A stretch of DNA of 64,000 nt, from the NCBI GenBank assembly GCA_907163375.1, contig CAJQUW010007256.1:124001-188000 (forward strand). Reading direction: 5' to 3'. The notes beneath the pieces are model-generated. The model had not been told where the DNA came from, did not search any database, and saw only the letters and a list, made by a program, of their open reading frames with translations. Origin of the DNA: Prostheceraeus crozeri (taxonomy: Eukaryota > Platyhelminthes > Polycladida > Euryleptidae). The position numbers and the translations under genes are program-made. Shown piece by piece: positions 43,851 to 54,939 of this stretch. Within the stretch, counting starts at the first letter, position 1. Each line of letters opens with the position of its first letter.

Positions 43851-44625
43851 TCCGGCAGCCAGAGCGAGTTTCTGCAGGGAACGAGGCCGAAAATGAGACT
43901 TTCACAGAATGATGCACACCCTATGTCTACTACGAATCTGCGCGTCTGCCGAGTTCTATTGAGTTCCTCTTCTTGTCAGCACATCTTAATCCAATGAGAC
44001 GCAGATTTCAAGTTAAAATGAAATTTTCTATGATGTTGTCTTTGATCAAGCGAAAAGTACTAAGCCTATAGTCATGATTATTGAAATACAATGCCTTCAG
44101 GTCATTTGTTATCATGTTCGTGCGCCCCTGCCTATGAAGCTAGGCGCATTCAGATTTAGCAAGTCTCCTAATGTCGGCAAATACAAGTATTTTGAGCTAT
44201 GTAATCCACATTTAACCACATTCTGGCACACTTTGCCGAGCAGAAACATGACACATCACAAGAAATGACCTGATGACATTACATATCAAAAATTATGGCT
44301 CTAGACTTTTCAGTTGATAAGAGAAAACATTGAAAAATTCCTTTTTGCCGAAAACAACTGCAACCTGCGTCCCATTGGATTAACATGTGGTTTTCCTTGA
44401 TCCTGTCTGACAAGGAGAGGAACTAACGTGAACTGGGCACACGCGCAGATTCGTAGTAGCCATAGGGTGTGCATCATTCTGCGAAAGTTTCATTTTCAGC
44501 TTCGTTCCCTGCAGAAACTCGCTGTGGATGCCGGACTATGAGGTGTACATCATTCTGTGAAAGTCTCATTGTCGGCCTCGTTCCCTGCAGAAACTCGCTG
44601 TGGCTGCCAGACTAAAAGGGACAAC
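43850..44625. repeat. Inverted-repeat block with GC-rich arms
   Basis: The arm at 43850-43945 ('gcgagtttctgcagggaacg', 'catcattctg' inverted, 'cgaatctgcgcg') recurs inverted at 44445-44540. A second shorter copy of the arm's outer half is at 44545-44620, ending 'cgctgtggctgccagac'. The right side is therefore a partial tandem duplication of the arm. The interior is AT-rich without a gene, except an unassigned 64-codon frame at 44074-44268. Confidence 0.7.
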
Positions 44626-44730
44626 GCAATCAATCAGTCAATTCTACATTATTAATTTCATAGTGTGGACTTTTATGTAGGGGCGGAGCCGCCTTTATGC
44701 ATGTCCTTGTCGGCAACTTGTATTTTTTAG

Positions 44731-44918
44731 TGTTCTCCGTGTCACAGTGGTTGAGCGCTTGGCCTCGCAATCTTTCGGTCCAGAGATCGATCCCCGAAAG
44801 TGTCATCGGAAGTCGGCAGGAAGGGTATCCGAACTAAAAGATCACCATCCGACGGATGAAGTCTGACTATATCAACACCGTCCAATCCTCCAGTTTGGGG
44901 AAGCAGTGACATTAAAGC
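44731..44918 (+). mobile_element. tRNA-derived SINE, family A
   Basis: A box in 'gtgtcacagtggttgagcgc', B box in 'ccagagatcgatccccgaaa', body 'gaagtcggcaggaagggtat', and end 'tttggggaagcagtgacatt'. Confidence 0.85.
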
Positions 44919-45639
44919 GTATAAATTCGTGAAAGTTGATTTCTCATCTATAAATCAAACTTCGCAAACACGAGGTTCATCTATGATGATATAAATCAAT
45001 CTGAATGACATCGGCAAATGACATCAATACTCTTCATCCGAGTCACCAGGGGACATCTTCATGTCTGTGATGAACAAGAATTTATTTCTTGTACAAATAG
45101 CTTGAGGAGATTTCTAAAAAAGAATCTCACCACGTGACTGAAAGATCGGACGGTTTGTCAACATTCAAGAGTCCCCTGAGGGGAAGAGACTTGTTCGCTC
45201 GCTACAACTCGATCAATTTTCCAGAAACAAGTTGAAGTCTGGATTCAACAACAGAGGCCGTCTGCGAGTGCTGAGCCTCAGTATCGCAGTTCTTGACAAC
45301 TGTTCATTATTTATTATTCATAACTCTGACGAAGGAGAGAAAGTACGTCATCATCTGTGATATGTTTTCACGTCTCCAATAACGGAAAGTCTAAATCCTG
45401 TAGAAACTATTGCTGTCTCCGAATAAGTGTATGACAGTGTCATCTTATTGGAACACAAGATCATGGATCATTTTCAGTCAGAGGTATCTTAAGAATTACG
45501 GTGCACATTCCGCCTATGTCAGTGTCTCTCAAGCAATGGGCTACGAAAGGTTTGGACTTGGGCCGCAATTCCAAATTATCAAATTGTCGCACGGAACTGA
45601 AAGCCATAACTTTAATAGAAGAAAATTATAAATAAGAGA
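44919..45639. other. No recognised feature
   Basis: No gene recognised between the SINE and the 20-bp array. The frame at 45410-45631 is unassigned. Confidence 0.4.
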
Positions 45640-47828
45640 ATCTTAAGAAACGCTACAGAATCCTATGAACCGCTACAAGAGTCTTAAGGACCGCTACAGA
45701 GTCCTATGAACCGCGCTACAGAATCCTATGAAACGCTACAGAATCTTAAGGACCGCTGTAGAATCTTATGAACCGCTACCGAGTCTTATGAACCGCTACA
45801 GAATCTTAAGGACCGCTACAGAATCTTAAGGACCGCTTCAGAATCTTAAGGACCGCTACAGGATCTTAAGGACCGCTGTAGAATCTTATGAACCGCTACC
45901 GAGTCTTATGAACCGCTACAGAATCTTAAGGACCGCTTCAGAATCTTAAGGACCGCTACAGGATCTTAAGGACCGCTGTAGAATCCTATGAACCGCTACA
46001 GAGTCTTATGAACCGCTACCGAGTCTTACGAACCGCTACAGAGTCTTATGAACCGCTACAGAATCCTATGAACCGCTACAGAATCCTATGAACCGCTACA
46101 GAGCCTTATGAACCGCTACAGAATCTTAAGGACCGCTGCAGAATCTTATGAACCGCTACAGAGTCTTATGAACCGCTACAGAATCCTATGAACCGCTACA
46201 GAATCCTATGAATCGTTACAGAATCCTATGAACCGCTACAGAGTCCTATGAACCGCTACAGAATCTTAAGGACCGCTACAGAATCTTATGAACCGCTACA
46301 GAGTCTTATGAACCGCTACAGAGTCTTATGAACCGCTACAGAATCCTAAGAACCGCTACAGAATCCTATGAACCGCTACAGAATCATAAGGACCGCTACA
46401 GAGTCCTATGAACCGCGCTACAGAATCCTATGAACCGCTACAGAATCTTAAGGACCGCTGTAGAATCTTATGAACCGCTACAGAATCCTATGAACCGCTA
46501 CCGAGTCTTATGAACCGCTACAGAATCTTAAGGACCGCTTCAGAATCTTAAGGACCGCTACAGAATCCTATGAACCGCTACAGAATCTTAAGGACTGCTA
46601 CAGAATCCTATGAACCGCTACAGAATCTTAAGGACCGCTACAGGATCTTAAGGACCGCTGTAGAATCTTATGAACCGCTACAGGATCTTATGAACCGCGC
46701 TACAGAATCCTATGAAACGCTACAGTCTTATGAACCGCTACAGAATCTTAAGGACCGCTACAGAGTCCTGTGAACCGCTACAGAATCTTAAGGACCGCTA
46801 CAGAATCTTAAGGACCGCTGTAGAATCTTATGAACCGCTACAGAATCTTAAGGACCGCTACAGAGTCTTATGAACCGCTACAGAATCTTAAGGACCGCTG
46901 TACAATCTTATGAACCGCTACAGAATCTTAAGGACCGCTACAGAATCCTATGAACCGCTACAGAATCTTAAGGACCGCTGCAGGATCTTAAGGACCGCTG
47001 TAGAATCTTATGAACCGCTACAGAATCTTAAGGACCGCTACAGAGTCCTATGAACCGCTACAGAGTCTTATGAACCGCTACAGAATCTTAAGGACCGCTA
47101 CAGAATCTTATGAACCGCTACAGAGTCTTAAATCCTATGAACCGCTACAGAGTCTTATGAACCGCTACAGAATCCTATGAACCGCTACAGAATCTTAAGC
47201 ACCGCTGCAGGATCTTATTAACCGCTACAGAATCTTAAGGACCGCTACAGAGTCCTATGAACCGCGCTACAGAATCCTATGAAACGCTACAGAATCTTAA
47301 GGACCGCTACATAATCTTAAAGACCGCTACAGAATCTAAAGGACCGCTGCAGAATCTTATGAACCGCTACAGAGTCTTATGAACTGCTACAGAATCTTAA
47401 GGACCGCGCTACAGAATCCTATGAACAGTTACAGAATCCTATGAACCGCTACAGGATCTTAAGGACCGCTACAGAATCTTAAGGACCGCTACAGAATCTT
47501 AAGGACCGCTACAGAGTCTTATGAACCGCTACAGAGTCTTATGAACCGTTACAGGATCTTAAGGACCGCTACAGAATCCTATGAACCGCTACAGAGTCTT
47601 ATGAACCGCTACAGAGTCTTATGAACCGCTACAGGATCCTATGAACCGTTACAGGATCCTATGAGCCACGCTACAGAATCTTAAGGACCGCTACAGAATC
47701 CTATGAACCGCGCTGCAGAATCTTATGAACCGCTGCAGAATCTTAAGGACCGCTATAGAATCTTATGAACCGCTACAGAGTCCTATGAACCACGCTACAG
47801 AATTGCAAGGACCGCTACAGAATCTCAT
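45640..47828 (+). repeat. Minisatellite, 20-bp unit, about 109 copies
   Basis: The unit is GAACCGCTACAGAATCCTAT with two main variants, one ending CCTAT/CTTAT (followed by GAACC) and one ending CTTAAG (followed by GACC). The variants alternate in irregular runs. Occasional units carry two extra bases (ACCGCGCTACAG) or the variant CCGCTGTAG. Since 60 bp equals three units, one plus frame repeats a 20-residue pattern (YRILRTATESYEPLQ); this is incidental. It lies inside the SYF1 intron. Confidence 0.97.
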
Positions 47829-48274
47829 GAAGTGGAAATCCAAAACTAGAAATGGCTAGACGTCCTAACGAATTACCTTAGATTGTTGCCTAAGCCGATT
47901 GGCACCATGAAAGTGCGGTTAGATAATTCCTTAATTTTCAACTTGGTTGCTTGTCAAACTTCTCTCCTTGATTGCTTTCATGAACCTGCGGTTTGATGGA
48001 AAGATGCTTTGCTTCCATCTTATCGACTTTCAGCATGTGTGGCGTTGTTCTGCAAATCTCACTACTGAAACTCCCATATCGGATCAAGTTTTAACTGTCT
48101 ACTTCTCATTGTTCACGGTTGGATTCCCTGATAAACCCACGAACACCAGCAACTGGAGGAACATCTGATAATGTGTTATGTAGCTGAAGACTGAATGATT
48201 GTGAAGAAATCGCTTCCCTTTGAAGAAGATGAATGTTTGGTATTTTCCCTCTTGTCTCCATTGCTGTGTGTTTT
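47829..48274. other. Spacer between arrays
   Basis: No recognised gene. The plus frame at 47947-48168 has no known domain. Confidence 0.4.
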
Positions 48275-48280
48275 TCTCAC

Positions 48281-48384
48281 CTTCATACACTGGAAACAAT
48301 TCCTTCATCACGAATGCTTTTCTAATCCTTTGAAGTTTTGATGAGTCACTTGTAACACATTCAATGACCACTTGATCAAACACA
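48281..48384 (-). other. Candidate 104-bp exon, unknown protein
   Basis: Flanked by the acceptor 'cccatacctaaccag' and the donor 'gaaggtgaga', it reads VFDQVVIECVTSDSSKLQRI and RKAFVMKELFPVYE. The splice signals are good and the composition is protein-like. Its phase (one base, 34 codons, one base) would break the frame if spliced into SYF1, so it is not an SYF1 exon. It could be a decoy exon, part of a nested gene or an old insertion. I recognise no family. Confidence 0.35.
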
Positions 48385-48399
48385 CTGGTTAGGTATGGG

Positions 48400-48779
48400 A
48401 AAATGATTCCAGGAATCATTTACAGAGGAAATTCAATTGTTTTTCTATATTTAAAAACCGCAGTAACATTCCACCCCTCTCGCCATAAGGGATGCAAGAA
48501 TGAAATGCCTACAGTTCCCACTCCAAGGAATTTTGCCAAAAATCATGTGAAAGTTGTACGACGGTGGTCAGATATTTGTTGGAATGATCGAACCAATCAT
48601 TGCGATACTGTAATAAATCAGCATCAAAAGATTTCTCAATTTTCTGTCAAACAACGCATTTCCACAGCAAGGAATTTTTGTGGCTCATGGTCCATGCATT
48701 TATTTGCGATAACTTGTGCTCGCGACCTGATGGTCGTTTGCATAGAACTTTCAAATCAATAAATTAGGTATATCTATGT
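48400..48779. other. No recognised feature
   Basis: A 119-codon plus frame (48403-48762) begins in a small palindrome 'aatgattccaggaatcatt' and shows no recognised domain. I treat it as chance. Confidence 0.4.
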
Positions 48780-49150
48780 ATCCTATGCACATATCTAAAG
48801 TATACATCCGTGTGCGCAGATTCATGCATCCATATCCCGAGCGCATGTCTATGTATCCTGTACATATGTCTATGCACCCTGTGTGCATAGCTATGCATCC
48901 CGAGCGCATGTCTATGTACCTTGTACATATGTCCATGCACCCTGTGCGCATGTCTATGCATCCTGTACACATGTCTATCCACCCTGTGCGCATGTCTATG
49001 CATCCTGTACACATGTCTATGCACCCTGTGCGCATATCTATGCATCCCGAGCGCATGTCTATGTATCCTGTACACATGTCTATCCACCCTGTGCGCATAT
49101 CCATGCATCCTGTGCGCATATCTACACTATGCATCCGTGTGCGCACATTC
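48780..49150 (+). repeat. Minisatellite, 21-bp unit, about 17 copies
   Basis: Units are of the type GCATGTCTATGCACCCTGTGC with variants (ATCCTGTAC, ATCCCGAGC). Because 21 is a multiple of three and the unit lacks stops in most frames, several frames stay open: plus heptapeptide MSMHPVR, minus heptapeptide CIDMRTG. These open frames follow from the unit length and are not evidence of a gene. Confidence 0.95.
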
Positions 49151-49254
49151 ATTCTAAGATAGGACCGTCGAGTAGACCTACACATTCCGCAATCCGGTGC
49201 AACGATGATGTGTGCCATAAAGCTGCTGACTTTCATATGCAAATTGAAGCTGTT

Positions 49255-49385
49255 TACATCTCCGTAGCCCAGTTGGTAACGTGATGGCCATGATTATTAA
49301 GGGTCGATGCTTCAAATCTCTTCTGAGACGGAGCAATTCTGTATGGCTGAGAGGTATCAAATCAATTCGGTTCCCCGACACCTGT
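49255..49385 (+). mobile_element. tRNA-like sequence with acceptor-stem match
   Basis: 'ctccgtagcccagttggtaa' gives a good A box, and 'gggtcgatgcttcaaatctc' a weak B box. CTCCGT at the 5' side can pair with ACGGAG about 70 nt later, as an acceptor stem would. The anticodon arm is poor. Either a tRNA pseudogene or a SINE head whose body continues to about 49385 ('caattcggttccccgacacc'). Confidence 0.55.
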
Positions 49386-49904
49386 CTGGCCGGAAATACT
49401 CGAATGACCCAATGTCACATCTAGATTGAACAACAAAGGAGTCAAAGATTGAAGACGAGCGGCAAGTGCGCTCTGATGATCTCAAGGGCTCCGGTAAATG
49501 GCAAGAGAAGAAATTTTGCAATTAAACTTCAATTCTTCTTTCAAATTCCGATGTACTAGATATTGAAGTCCTTTTCAAATGCCGACAATATTTCATCAAA
49601 ATAATCCATTAAAATTCTTAGATGAAAAACTCTCCAAATATTCAATTCTTTGTTTCAACATTCTCCTGGGAATTTCTCAAACTTCTGCTGAGACAAAACC
49701 AATATGATAAACTTTCATTCCCAGCATTAGACAGTCGTTAATGAACAATGAACCGACATCTGACCCTTTGTTCCTTTCCTTTACTGTTCATCAAATGTGA
49801 TGTGACCTCGAAATCCAAGCATTACATCAAACTCAATGTCCAGCAGTGAGTGAGACTCATCAGGTGAGTCAGGAGGAATGTGAATGTTATAAACATCGCA
49901 TCTC
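49386..49904. other. No recognised feature
   Basis: AT-rich spacer between tRNA-like sequence and the 31-bp array. No gene seen. Confidence 0.45.
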
Positions 49905-52806
49905 TCCACAACAAGTGCCGTGTCAGTCACAGCAAGCCCATGAGACACCGACTCACCGAGTGCAGTCACAACAAGTCCATGAGACAATTAGTGCAGTCTA
50001 AGCAAGTCCATGAGACAACGAGTGCAGTCACAACAAGTCCATCAGACAGCGAGTGCAGTCACAACAAGTCCATCAGACAACGAGTGCAGTCACAACAAGT
50101 CCATGAGACACCGAGTGCAGTCACAACAAGTCCATCAGACAACGAGTGCAGTCACAACAAGTCAATGAGACAATTAGTGCAGTCACAACAAGTCCATCAG
50201 ACAACGAGTGCAGTCACAACAAGTCAATGAGACAACGAGTGCAGTCACAACAAGTCCATGAGACAACGAGTGCAGTCACAACAAGTCCATGAGACAATTA
50301 GTGCAGTCACAACAAGTCCATCAGACAACGAGTGCAGTCACAACAAGTCCATGAGACACCGACTCACCGAGTGCAGTCACAACAAGTCCATCAGACAACG
50401 AGTGCAGTCACAACAAGTCCATGAGACAATTAGTGCAGTCACAACAAGTCCATGAGACACCGAGTGCAGTCACAACAAGTCCATGAGACAACGAGTGCAG
50501 TCACAACAAGTCAATGAGACAATTAGTGCAGTCACAACAAGTCCATCAGACAACGAGTGCAGTCACAACAAGTCCATGAGACAACGAGTGCAGTCACAAC
50601 AAGTCCATGAGACAACGAGTGCAGTCACAACAAGTCCATGAGACACCGACTCACCGAGTGCAGTCACAACAAGTCCATGAGACACCGACTCACCGAGTGC
50701 AGTCACAACAAGTCCATCAGACAACGAGTGCAGTCACAGCAAGTCCATGAGACACCGACTCACCGAGTGCAGTCACAACAAGTCCATGAGACAATTAGTG
50801 CAGTCACAACAAGTCCATGAGACAACGAGTGCAGTCACAGCAAGTCCATGAGACACCGACTCACCGAGTGCAGTCACAACAAGTCCATCAGACAACGAGT
50901 GCAGTCACAACAAGTCCATCAGACAACGAGTGCAGTCACAGCAAGTCCATGAGACACCGACTCACCGAGTGCAGTCACAACAAGTCCATGAGACAATTAG
51001 TGCAGTCACAACAAGTCCATGAGACAACGAGTGCAGTCACAGCAAGTCCATGAGACACCGACTCACCGAGTGCAGTCACAACAAGTCCATGAGACAATTA
51101 GTGCAGTCACAACAAGTCCATGAGACAACGAGTGCAGTCACAGCAAGTCCATGAGACACCGACTCACCGAGTGCAGTCACAACAAGTCCATCAGACAACG
51201 AGTGCAGTCACAACAAGTCCATCAGACAACGAGTGCAGTCACAACAAGTCAATGAGACAATTAGTGCAGTCACAGCAAGTCCATGAGACAACGAGTGCAG
51301 TCACAACAAGTCCATGAGACACCGACTCACCGAGTGCAGTCACAACAAGTCCATGAGACACCGAGTGCAGTCACAACAAGTCCATGAGACACCGAGTGCA
51401 GTCACAGCAAGTCCATGAGACACCGAGTGCAGTCACAGCAAGTCCATGAGACACCGACTCACCGAGTGCAGTCACAACAAGTCCATGAGACAACGAGTGC
51501 AGTCACAACAAGTCCATGAGACAATTAGTGCAGTCACAGCAAGTCCATGAGACAATTAGTGCAGTCACAGCAAGTCCATGAGACACCGACTCACCGAGTG
51601 CAGTCACAACAAGTCCATCAGACAACGAGTGCAGTCACAACAAGTCCATGAGACAACGAGTGCAGTCACAGCAAGTCCATGAGACACCGACTCACCGAGT
51701 GCAGTCACAACAAGTCCATCAGACAACGAGTGCAGTCACAACAAGTCAATGAGACAACGAGTGCAGTCACAACAAGTCCATGAGACAACGAGTGCATTCA
51801 CAACAAGTCCATCAGACAGCGAGTGCATTCACAACAAGTCCATGAGACAGCGAGTGCAGTCACAACAAGTCCATCAGACAGCGAGTGCAGTCACAACAAG
51901 TCCATGAGACAACGAGTGCAGTCACAACAAGTCCATCAGACAACGAGTGCAGTCACAACAAGTCCATGAGACAACGAGTGCAGTCACAACAAGTCCATGA
52001 GACAACGAGTGCAGTCACAACAAGTCCATGAGACAACGAGTGCAGTCACAACAAGTCAATGAGACAACGAGTGCAGTCACAACAAGTCAATGAGACAATT
52101 AGTGCAGTCACAACAAGTCCATGAGACAATTAGTGCAGTCACAACAAGTCCATGGGACAACAAGTGCAGTCACAACAAGTCCATCAGACAACGAGTGCAG
52201 TCACAAGAAGTCCATGAGACAGCGAGTGCAGTCACAACAAGTCAATGAGACAGCGAGTGCAGTCACAACAAGTCCATCAGACAACGAGTGCAGTCACAAC
52301 AAGTCCATCAGACAGCGAGTGCAGTCACAACAAGTCAATGAGACAATTAGTGCAGTCACAACAAGTCAATGAGACAACGAGTGCAGTCACAACAAGTCAA
52401 TGAGACAATTAGTGCAGTCACAACAAGTCCATGAGACAATTAGTGCAGTCACAACAAGTCCATCAGACAACGAGTGCAGTCACAACAAGTCCATCAGACA
52501 GCGAGTGCAGTCACAACAAGTCAATGAGACAATTAGTGCAGTCACAACAAGTCCATGAGACACCGAGTGCAGTCACAACAAGTCCATGAGACAACGAGTG
52601 CAGTCACAACAAGTCCATGAGACAACGAGTGCAGTCACAACAAGTCCATCAGACAGCGAGTGCAGTCACAACAAGTCAATGAGACAATTAGTGCAGTCAC
52701 AACAAGTCCATCAGACAGCGAGTGCAGTCACAACAAGTCAATGAGACAATTAGTGCAGTCACAACAAGTCAATGAGACAATTAGTGCAGTCACAGCAAGT
52801 CCATGA
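49905..52806 (+). repeat. Minisatellite, 31-bp unit, about 90 copies
   Basis: The unit is GAGTGCAGTCACAACAAGTC followed by CATGAGACAAC. Variants are CATCAGACAAC, CAATGAGACAATTA, AGCAAGTC for AACAAGTC, and a longer unit with eight extra bases (CACCGACTCACCGAG). The 39-bp form occurs in the left two-thirds and is absent after about 51700, where AGACAGCGAG variants appear, so the array has distinct domains. With 31 bp units the frame repeats every 93 bp (VQSQQVHET, AVTTSPSDN, CSHNKSMRQ), an artefact. Inside the SYF1 intron. Confidence 0.97.
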
Positions 52807-52809
52807 GAT

Positions 52810-54212
52810 TTCAAAAAAAATCCATGAGAGCATTTGACGCTTAAATCCTGATTTAGAGCGACCATTTTTAGAACAGTTGTCAAAAACAAAACCTCTGAAT
52901 GAGCATGAGCATGACTAAAAAAGATTCGTCCTCATTTGAAAATTGTGAAAAGATTTCATCCAATATCAGTAATCATCAGTCGGTCACATCAATACAACAT
53001 TTATATTCAACCTTTCCCTGAATAACTTTGATACAAAATGTTTGTATATTAAGTCAAGTATTTAGCCTACCTTAGTCAATTGTTGAATGAAATGTGACAA
53101 CACTGCAGACATTCCGTCCAAGCTAGTGCACCAATAGTGCAGTTTTTAACTGACGGTTGATGCTTTAAACGTCACTACAAAGTCAGACTTGTTCATGCGC
53201 TGCTGTGCTTTTAGTCCGGATCCTATCCAGCGAAGAGCATTTATGATGAGATGTTGATGTGCTGTGGAAATGCTGTGGAAAATCCTATGTAACGATAGAA
53301 GTTATAAAAGTTATAGAACCTCAAACTCGTTTTTCTGGTTACTCACTTAGAGTTTGAAGTGGCAGCCAAGAATGTGAGTATAAATCATAATAGAAATGTT
53401 TTATCCAGAAATGTCTGTAGCTCGGTATTGAATGACGATCTATTAATGTACAAAAAAGAAGCTTTTTCATGTTTCGTTCATTCCAATTGTCATGTTACCG
53501 TTGTAGACTTGTAACCACTGCACCCGCTTTACTATTCCACACAAAGGAATGAATGGTCATCCGTTAGCTCTGAAGTTGATAACATAAAGAAATATCCATT
53601 GTGCTTCTCCAGACATATGGTATTGATCCGACTACCTTATAATTACAATGAACAATAGCTGTAATTATCAATAAGTCCAATAGTTGGATATGTGCATATT
53701 AGTTAAATAAAAACAAAATAAAAGCAGGTTTGCTGTCTTTTCTTATTTTAATTAAATACACTTGTTTATCGTTGTTGAAATTGTTTTTTGATTGACAATC
53801 ATGGCAAATATAGGCCTAAACTTAAATAAATTCAGAAATTCAGTTTCAGTTATCATGTACTAAGAAAAAGTACACATTTCTCTAAGCTCGGTCTCAACTG
53901 TAATACCGATATTTTAGATATTTATAATCATCTATTGATAATTGGTAATGATAATTTGTAAAAAAGATTATAGCAACTGATAGCCAGAATGACAATTATG
54001 AAGTTGGCGATAGGAAAATCCTAGGATTTCAAGATCTCTTCATTAGTATGCTTTCATGTACTATGAAACGCATAATGTATAATCTCAGAAACCAGACTAT
54101 TCAATGTTTCATGATAATGGAAAACGAATTAAATGCAATTTGATCACTTTTGATGATAGGATCCGGGATCCGCCCGGGTACCCGGGTCAAGGATCCGGGT
54201 GTTTGTAATCCC
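52810..54212. other. No recognised feature
   Basis: About 1.4 kb of AT-rich DNA with no gene, repeat or exon that I recognise. At 54160-54205 there is a short palindromic run, 'ggatccgggatccgcccggg'. Confidence 0.45.
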
Positions 54213-54325
54213 TGGTCCGGATGCCCTTCCTGCAGACTTCGATTGATACTTCCGTGACTAGATAACAAGAACAAAAGATCACAAGCTCAAGGACTTGACC
54301 AATGCGCCACGAAGACCACAAGGGG
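54213..54325 (-). mobile_element. SINE family A fragment
   Basis: On the minus strand it shows 'gtggtcttcgtggcgcattg' (A-box region) and the body 'tctgcaggaagggcatccgg'. It is truncated after the body start, and the B-box region is diverged. Confidence 0.65.
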
Positions 54326-54935
54326 GTTTCATCTCATTAAACGCATGAATCACGTGAAATCGTGCCATTATCCTGTAATGTTCTCCATTGAAATGATGTA
54401 TTCCTTCGCACTCACTGGAGTTCTCCTGGATTCTAACAAATCTACAGTTAAACTTTCACTAAAACTATTATTTTCGCACCATGAATGCTAAGCACATCAG
54501 GACTACTCATGGATCTCTTGTATTTGATCAGCCATGAAAATCACAAAATATGTGCAAGGCGCACCCAACGCAACAATTCTCAATGAATCTCAAGGGTTAT
54601 CACAGCAACAGTTGTGTAACCAGCTCATATACCGCGGGCGACACTAAGCCATGCTATAGATAACTATATTTGCATTGCTAAAATAAAGTAGGGAGAGAAG
54701 AACTGAATTTTGAACAAATACAGCTTCCTCTTGTATGCATAAGTAGAGGTTTCTCGACAGCTCAGCAACTATGCAACGAGAATAACAACCAACATCATCA
54801 AGCTTCAACACAGCATCTTCATCGGGATGTTTCATGAATCAAATTCTAACTATTCGAACCAGAAAACAGTGTCTTGGATTTTCAAATTCATCATGAAGAC
54901 AGCGCCTACAAATAGTTTGTTACTATCTCTTTGCA
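54326..54935. other. No gene identified; one exon-like frame
   Basis: A minus frame at 54644-54835 reads HPDEDAVLKLDDVGCYSRCI and VAELSRNLYLCIQEEAVFV. It is protein-like, but no family is recognised and splice sites are unclear. Confidence 0.35.
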
Positions 54936-54939
54936 ACTA

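Noticed and set aside
45640-47828. Regular 20-bp repeats as a CRISPR-like array
   Set aside because: Units are contiguous with no unique spacers, and the genome is eukaryotic. It is a minisatellite.
48751-49284. Frames of 114-163 codons on both strands at 48.8-49.3 kb as genes
   Set aside because: All are explained by the 21-bp unit, which is open in most frames.
49880-52372. Several 60-116 codon frames rich in Ser/Gln/His as a repeat protein gene
   Set aside because: They are produced by the 31-bp unit cycling through three frames; many variants contain TAG, and splice or start context is lacking.
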